Assembly: GCA_023391335.1 (NCBI GenBank) | Contig: JAEWBG010000065.1 | Span: 62,001-126,000 of the forward strand | From: Pseudomonadota bacterium | Lineage (GTDB): Bacteria > Pseudomonadota > Gammaproteobacteria > Steroidobacterales > Steroidobacteraceae | Direction of reading: 5' to 3' | Length of the DNA stretch: 64,000 bases | In this document: piece by piece, positions 60,844 through 64,000 of the stretch | How positions within the stretch are numbered: the first letter of the stretch is position 1 | Layout: every line of letters starts with the position of its first letter | Position numbers and translations under genes: made by a program | Notes under the pieces: generated by a model | What the model was told of the DNA's origin: nothing | What the model saw: only the letters and a program-made list of their open reading frames with translations | Database searches by the model: none

Positions 60844-63519
60844 CTACCACCGCTTCGTCAAGGACAGAGAGATGAATCGGCCAAGCGGCGATACCACTTG
60901 GTTATCCCATGACACTACACCGTTCAGCACGACCGGCGGCTCTTCATCGGTCAGGTCTTGAGCGCTCAGTGCAACGCTGAAGCCATCCATGAAACCTGAT
61001 GCCTGCTGGAAGTCGTAAGCCAGCGTGAGATCGATGGTGTGATAGCTATCGACCGAGACGTTGGGTGTGATTGCAGTATTTTTGTAGCCGTCGATGTAGT
61101 TGTAGTAGAGATTCGCCGACAACCCACCCAGTCGCCAGTTGAGCGCCGCACGCCCGCGCAGGTCGATAGGATTGCCGAACGTGTCGAGCACATCGATGAA
61201 CGGCAAGCCCGGTGCGGTCGACCGCGTGAGATCAAGGATCTTTGCGACATCCACCGCCACACGCCAGTCGCCGGCCGAAGTGCTGAATGCGTAGGCCAGA
61301 TTCGCATCGATGCCTGTCTGCTTCATGCTACCCAGGTTGGCGCGACGACCATCGATGATGGCATTGATGTTCGTGACGGGTTCCGCCGGGCTTTGCAGAT
61401 CGGGATTGGCGAAGAACTCTGCAACGAGCGCATTGAAAGCCGCCGTTGCAGCTGCATCGCTCGCTGTGGGCCTACGAATAATGTAAGGCGAGTAGACGAC
61501 TGGCTGTGTCAACGCGGTGTTCGGCACGACGTCGATGCGATCGGTGTAATCGACATCGTAGTACGTCAGCGATGTAGTGAAGCCATCGAGCACACCTTCG
61601 GGTTTCCAATCCAATCCGACGGACCACGTGGTTGCCTCTTCGGGCTGTAGCGAAGCACGACCGCCGTTGTGGAAGATGCCGCGAGTCGTTCCGCCAGGGG
61701 CCGTGGGATCCGTGAGGTTTTGAACGAAGATGTTGTGGATCTGCTCGCTGCTGTCGACCAATGATGGCGCGCGGAACGAAGTGCCGTACGTCGCACGGAA
61801 GCTCAACGAGTCGATCACGCGCCAAGTCAGGCCGATCTTTGGATTCGTGGTTTCGCCGAAGTCGGAGTAGTCCTCATATCGGCCGGCGAGCGAGAGATTT
61901 AGTTCGCGAATACCGGTAATGCCTTGCGCGCTGCCGATAATGGGCACATACACCTCAGCGAACGCCGCCAGATTGTGGCGCTGGTTGTGCACGTTCTTCA
62001 CCGTCTCCGCGCCGCTGGCCAGCACGTTGGTCGCGACCAGTGTCTGCTGGAACTCGTTGTCGTGTCGTTCGACCCCCACTGCGAGCCTGACGTCACCGGC
62101 GGGCAAGTCGAACAACGGGCCGTCGGCTTTGACGGAATAGTCCTTGGTTTTGCTGGTGGCATCGGTATCGCGGTTGGCAATGATGATGTCCACGAGCGCC
62201 GGATTGTTCGAGACGTTGAACGAACCATCGCCGAACGGATTGAATGCGGTGGCCGGATTGCTGCTCGCAAGCGCAGCGTTGAGCGCTGCGCCATTGGTGA
62301 TCGCACCGCGACGTTGGAAGCCGTGATTACGACTGAAGTTCACGTAGCCGTCGAGCCGCCAGTCGCCACCCAAATCCAAACCCAGGCCAAACGCGTTCTG
62401 ATACGCCTTTTCGTAGCCGGTGAGCTGCGGATTCGCATCTTCATTCAAGAATCGATATTCCACGTTCACGGTGGTGGGCGTTCCGAGCGCAGCGGGTGCG
62501 ACGAACCAGGGATTCGTATTCGGCACGCGCAGCTGGCCGGAAGCAGGGGCGACGTTTTCTTCGAAGTCGCGATCCGAGAACCAACCTTGATACCAAGCAT
62601 CCCAAGCGCCGAATTCCTGCCGCGCATCGAGGAAGAACGTATTGCGCTTTTGCTGCGGCAACAGATCCGCTGCTGCAGGCTCATCGTAGCGATTGGGAGC
62701 GCCCGCGGTAATCTCGCCGGGAGTAAGGCCGACACCGTTTCCTTGGGGTAGAGGATAGCGAGTCGTACCCGAGACGATGTTTCCCGGAGAAGCCAACGTC
62801 GAGCGTGCATCTGACCCACCGCGGGCACGACGATCGCTGGTGGTGAAATCGCGATCGGCGCCGGCGAGTCGATCGCGTTCGAAGTGTTCGAACGCAGCGA
62901 ATAAACTGCCGCCGTCCCATGTGAGTCCCAAATTCTGGCTGGCGACGATTTGATCGGTGCCGTCTGCGCTGCCATAGCGCAGGAACGTTTCCGCGCCGCT
63001 GAAGTCTTTGCGAGTAATGATGTTCACAACGCCTGCGACTGCATCGGATCCGTAAATCGCAGAGGCACCATCGACGACGACTTCCATGCGTTCCACTGCG
63101 GCGGCAGGGATCACGTTGGGGTCGTAAAGACTCTTGATGATGCCGGCCGGTGCGAGGCGGCGACCGTTGATGAGCAGCAGCGTAGCTTCGTTACCGATGC
63201 CGCGAAGATTGATGCCCGAAACGCGTGTCGTATTTGCAGCGCCATCTTGTGCACCGCCCAACCGGCTCTCGTCGGCACCCAAGCTCATGACCTGGGGCAG
63301 ATTGCGTGCGAGGTCGCTGCTTGTTGCGGCACCGGATTGAACGAAGGCTTCGTGGTCGAGCGCGATTCTCGGCGAGCCGGCACTGGCCACGCCGCGAATG
63401 CTGCTGCCGGTGACCACCACTTCCTCCACGTTGGCTGCGTCAGCCCCGTCTGCCGCATGTACCGTCATCGAGACTGTCGAGATCAGCGCGCAGGCACCGA
63501 TCATGGCCGGACATCGCAT
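60844..63519 (-). CDS. TonB-dependent outer-membrane receptor (large)
   Basis: 891 residues; GGGGG lies upstream of the ATG. A signal peptide ends near TVHAAD. The plug begins NVEEVVVTGSSIRG and has VSGINLRGIGNEATLLLINGRRLAPAG and VEVVVDGASAIYGSDAVAGVVNIITRKD, the signature of the plug domain of OAR-like receptors. The barrel ends LTKRW. It is the first gene of the cluster, and the promoter region at 63520-63640 contains a perfect palindrome. It imports a large or complex substrate. Confidence 0.95.
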   Translation of the reverse strand: MRCPAMIGACALISTVSMTVHAADGADAANVEEVVVTGSSIRGVASAGSPRIALDHEAFVQSGAATSSDLARNLPQVMSLGADESRLGGAQDGAANTTRVSGINLRGIGNEATLLLINGRRLAPAGIIKSLYDPNVIPAAAVERMEVVVDGASAIYGSDAVAGVVNIITRKDFSGAETFLRYGSADGTDQIVASQNLGLTWDGGSLFAAFEHFERDRLAGADRDFTTSDRRARGGSDARSTLASPGNIVSGTTRYPLPQGNGVGLTPGEITAGAPNRYDEPAAADLLPQQKRNTFFLDARQEFGAWDAWYQGWFSDRDFEENVAPASGQLRVPNTNPWFVAPAALGTPTTVNVEYRFLNEDANPQLTGYEKAYQNAFGLGLDLGGDWRLDGYVNFSRNHGFQRRGAITNGAALNAALASSNPATAFNPFGDGSFNVSNNPALVDIIIANRDTDATSKTKDYSVKADGPLFDLPAGDVRLAVGVERHDNEFQQTLVATNVLASGAETVKNVHNQRHNLAAFAEVYVPIIGSAQGITGIRELNLSLAGRYEDYSDFGETTNPKIGLTWRVIDSLSFRATYGTSFRAPSLVDSSEQIHNIFVQNLTDPTAPGGTTRGIFHNGGRASLQPEEATTWSVGLDWKPEGVLDGFTTSLTYYDVDYTDRIDVVPNTALTQPVVYSPYIIRRPTASDAAATAAFNALVAEFFANPDLQSPAEPVTNINAIIDGRRANLGSMKQTGIDANLAYAFSTSAGDWRVAVDVAKILDLTRSTAPGLPFIDVLDTFGNPIDLRGRAALNWRLGGLSANLYYNYIDGYKNTAITPNVSVDSYHTIDLTLAYDFQQASGFMDGFSVALSAQDLTDEEPPVVLNGVVSWDNQVVSPLGRFISLSLTKRW

Positions 63520-63611
63520 AGTTGCCCCCTATCTTTGTGACGCCTTGCAGTGGCGTTCGTGAAAGTCGAACTTCAGAGTCGAATCGCGTCGCTCAGATCA
63601 TCTGGCGAATA

Positions 63612-63626
63612 GTTCGTTGTACGAAC
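63612..63626. promoter_or_regulatory. Palindrome GTTCGT-TGT-ACGAAC (candidate operator)
   Basis: Perfect six-base arms with a three-base centre, about 95 bases upstream of the large TonB receptor ATG. A related GGTTCG half-site lies on the minus strand about 15 bases further upstream. A regulator of the IclR, GntR or TetR type would fit; none is encoded nearby. Confidence 0.5.
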
Positions 63627-63822
63627 CATACGCTGATCGAACCATATACGGAAGAAAATTCCAAGTGTTTTGACAAGTCATCGGCGAGGCGGGGAAAAGG
63701 GCGGGCCTCATACGATTCCCTTATGGGTGCAGTGATATGGGGCTATGACGTTGGCAGTTGACCGTTGACAGTTGGCGGCCGTGCCGATGCGGTCGGCCTG
63801 CCCTTAAGAGATGGAAGTTTCA

Positions 63823-63847
63823 CACGGAGGACACGGAGATCACGGAG
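63823..63847. repeat. CACGGAG direct repeat, three copies
   Basis: CACGGAG begins at 63823, 63832 and 63841. This is a simple short repeat of the kind found in intergenic regions of many genomes; no function is implied. Confidence 0.7.
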
Positions 63848-64000
63848 AGCCGGAGCCGCCACACGAAAGAACGCGCAGATTGCGTGTGAGCTGCGATGTC
63901 TCGCTGCCAACCGTCAACGCTCAACTGACAACTGATAACTCAGAAGACGATCTCCATGGGGCATTGTGCACTGCGCGTGTGAGGTGTCAGGTGTGAGGAT

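Larger units (their letters stand above)
63520..64000. other. Intergenic region upstream of the large cluster
   Basis: AT-rich promoter region (63590-63680) with the palindrome at 63612. Further on are simple repeats: GTTGACAGTTG-type near 63750-63775 and CACGGAG at nine-base spacing (63823-63847). The 61-residue forward frame at 63811 runs over these repeats and is not taken as a gene. Confidence 0.5.

Noticed and set aside
63811..63996. 61-residue frame beginning MEVSHGGHGDHGE
   Set aside because: It translates the CACGGAG and related intergenic repeats, has no ribosome site and is a commonly seen artefact of such repeats.

Overview
The window looks like a chromosomal segment of an aerobic, metabolically versatile Gammaproteobacterium. 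TonB-dependent receptors, CaiB-type CoA-transferases, a P450, a FadB-like fusion and plant-polymer glycosidases together suggest a member of the Steroidobacterales or Xanthomonadales neighbourhood. This placement rests on gene content only. Genes are dense and nearly every start was chosen from a visible Shine-Dalgarno sequence or an ATGA/GTGA stop-start overlap. I saw no tRNA, rRNA, prophage, transposase or CRISPR.

Region 1 (1-17.9 kb) is housekeeping and signalling: an ankyrin fragment, a small exported protein, a lytic transglycosylase-like lipoprotein, a SulP anion transporter, a divergent fdhD / FdhF-YdeP molybdoenzyme pair, two jelly-roll-type exported proteins, YaiI, a DUF937 protein, a CHASE-GAF-HWE histidine kinase with its receiver, a two-domain universal stress protein and a lipoprotein PQQ-type sugar dehydrogenase.

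Region 2 (18-25.5 kb) is a xylan locus: a GH10 xylanase with two CBM60-like modules, a porin, an AraC regulator and a GH51 arabinofuranosidase. Next to it are two paralogous units (about 25.28-25.61 kb and 28.53-28.86 kb). Each encodes a 49-residue secreted micropeptide with the same ECF-like promoter spacing and the same downstream hairpin. A hybrid histidine kinase lies between them. A ribbon-helix-helix gene at 29.8 kb has tandem operators ending one base before its ATG.

Region 3 (30.9-40.8 kb) is an acyl/aromatic-CoA catabolic module: LysR, FadB-like fusion, amidohydrolase, feruloyl-CoA-synthetase-like ligase, MFS transporter, a second LysR and a P450 with an abnormal I-helix. Arrays of the same GACAGGAT inverted-repeat family lie on both sides of it.

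Region 4 (41.4-63.5 kb) is almost entirely on the minus strand. Its core is a run of overlapping genes: CapA-like phosphatase, TRAP DctQ-DctM, a 2-hydroxyacyl-CoA dehydratase-like subunit, a fused double CoA-transferase, a second dehydratase-like subunit, TRAP DctP and another CoA-transferase. TonB receptors lie on both sides, with an exported CocE-type hydrolase upstream and a dihaem cytochrome c downstream. I read it as one uptake-hydrolysis-import-CoA activation pathway. The dehydratase subunits have lost most of the cysteines that hold the catalytic cluster, and no ATP-dependent activator is present, so this is the best candidate here for an undescribed system.
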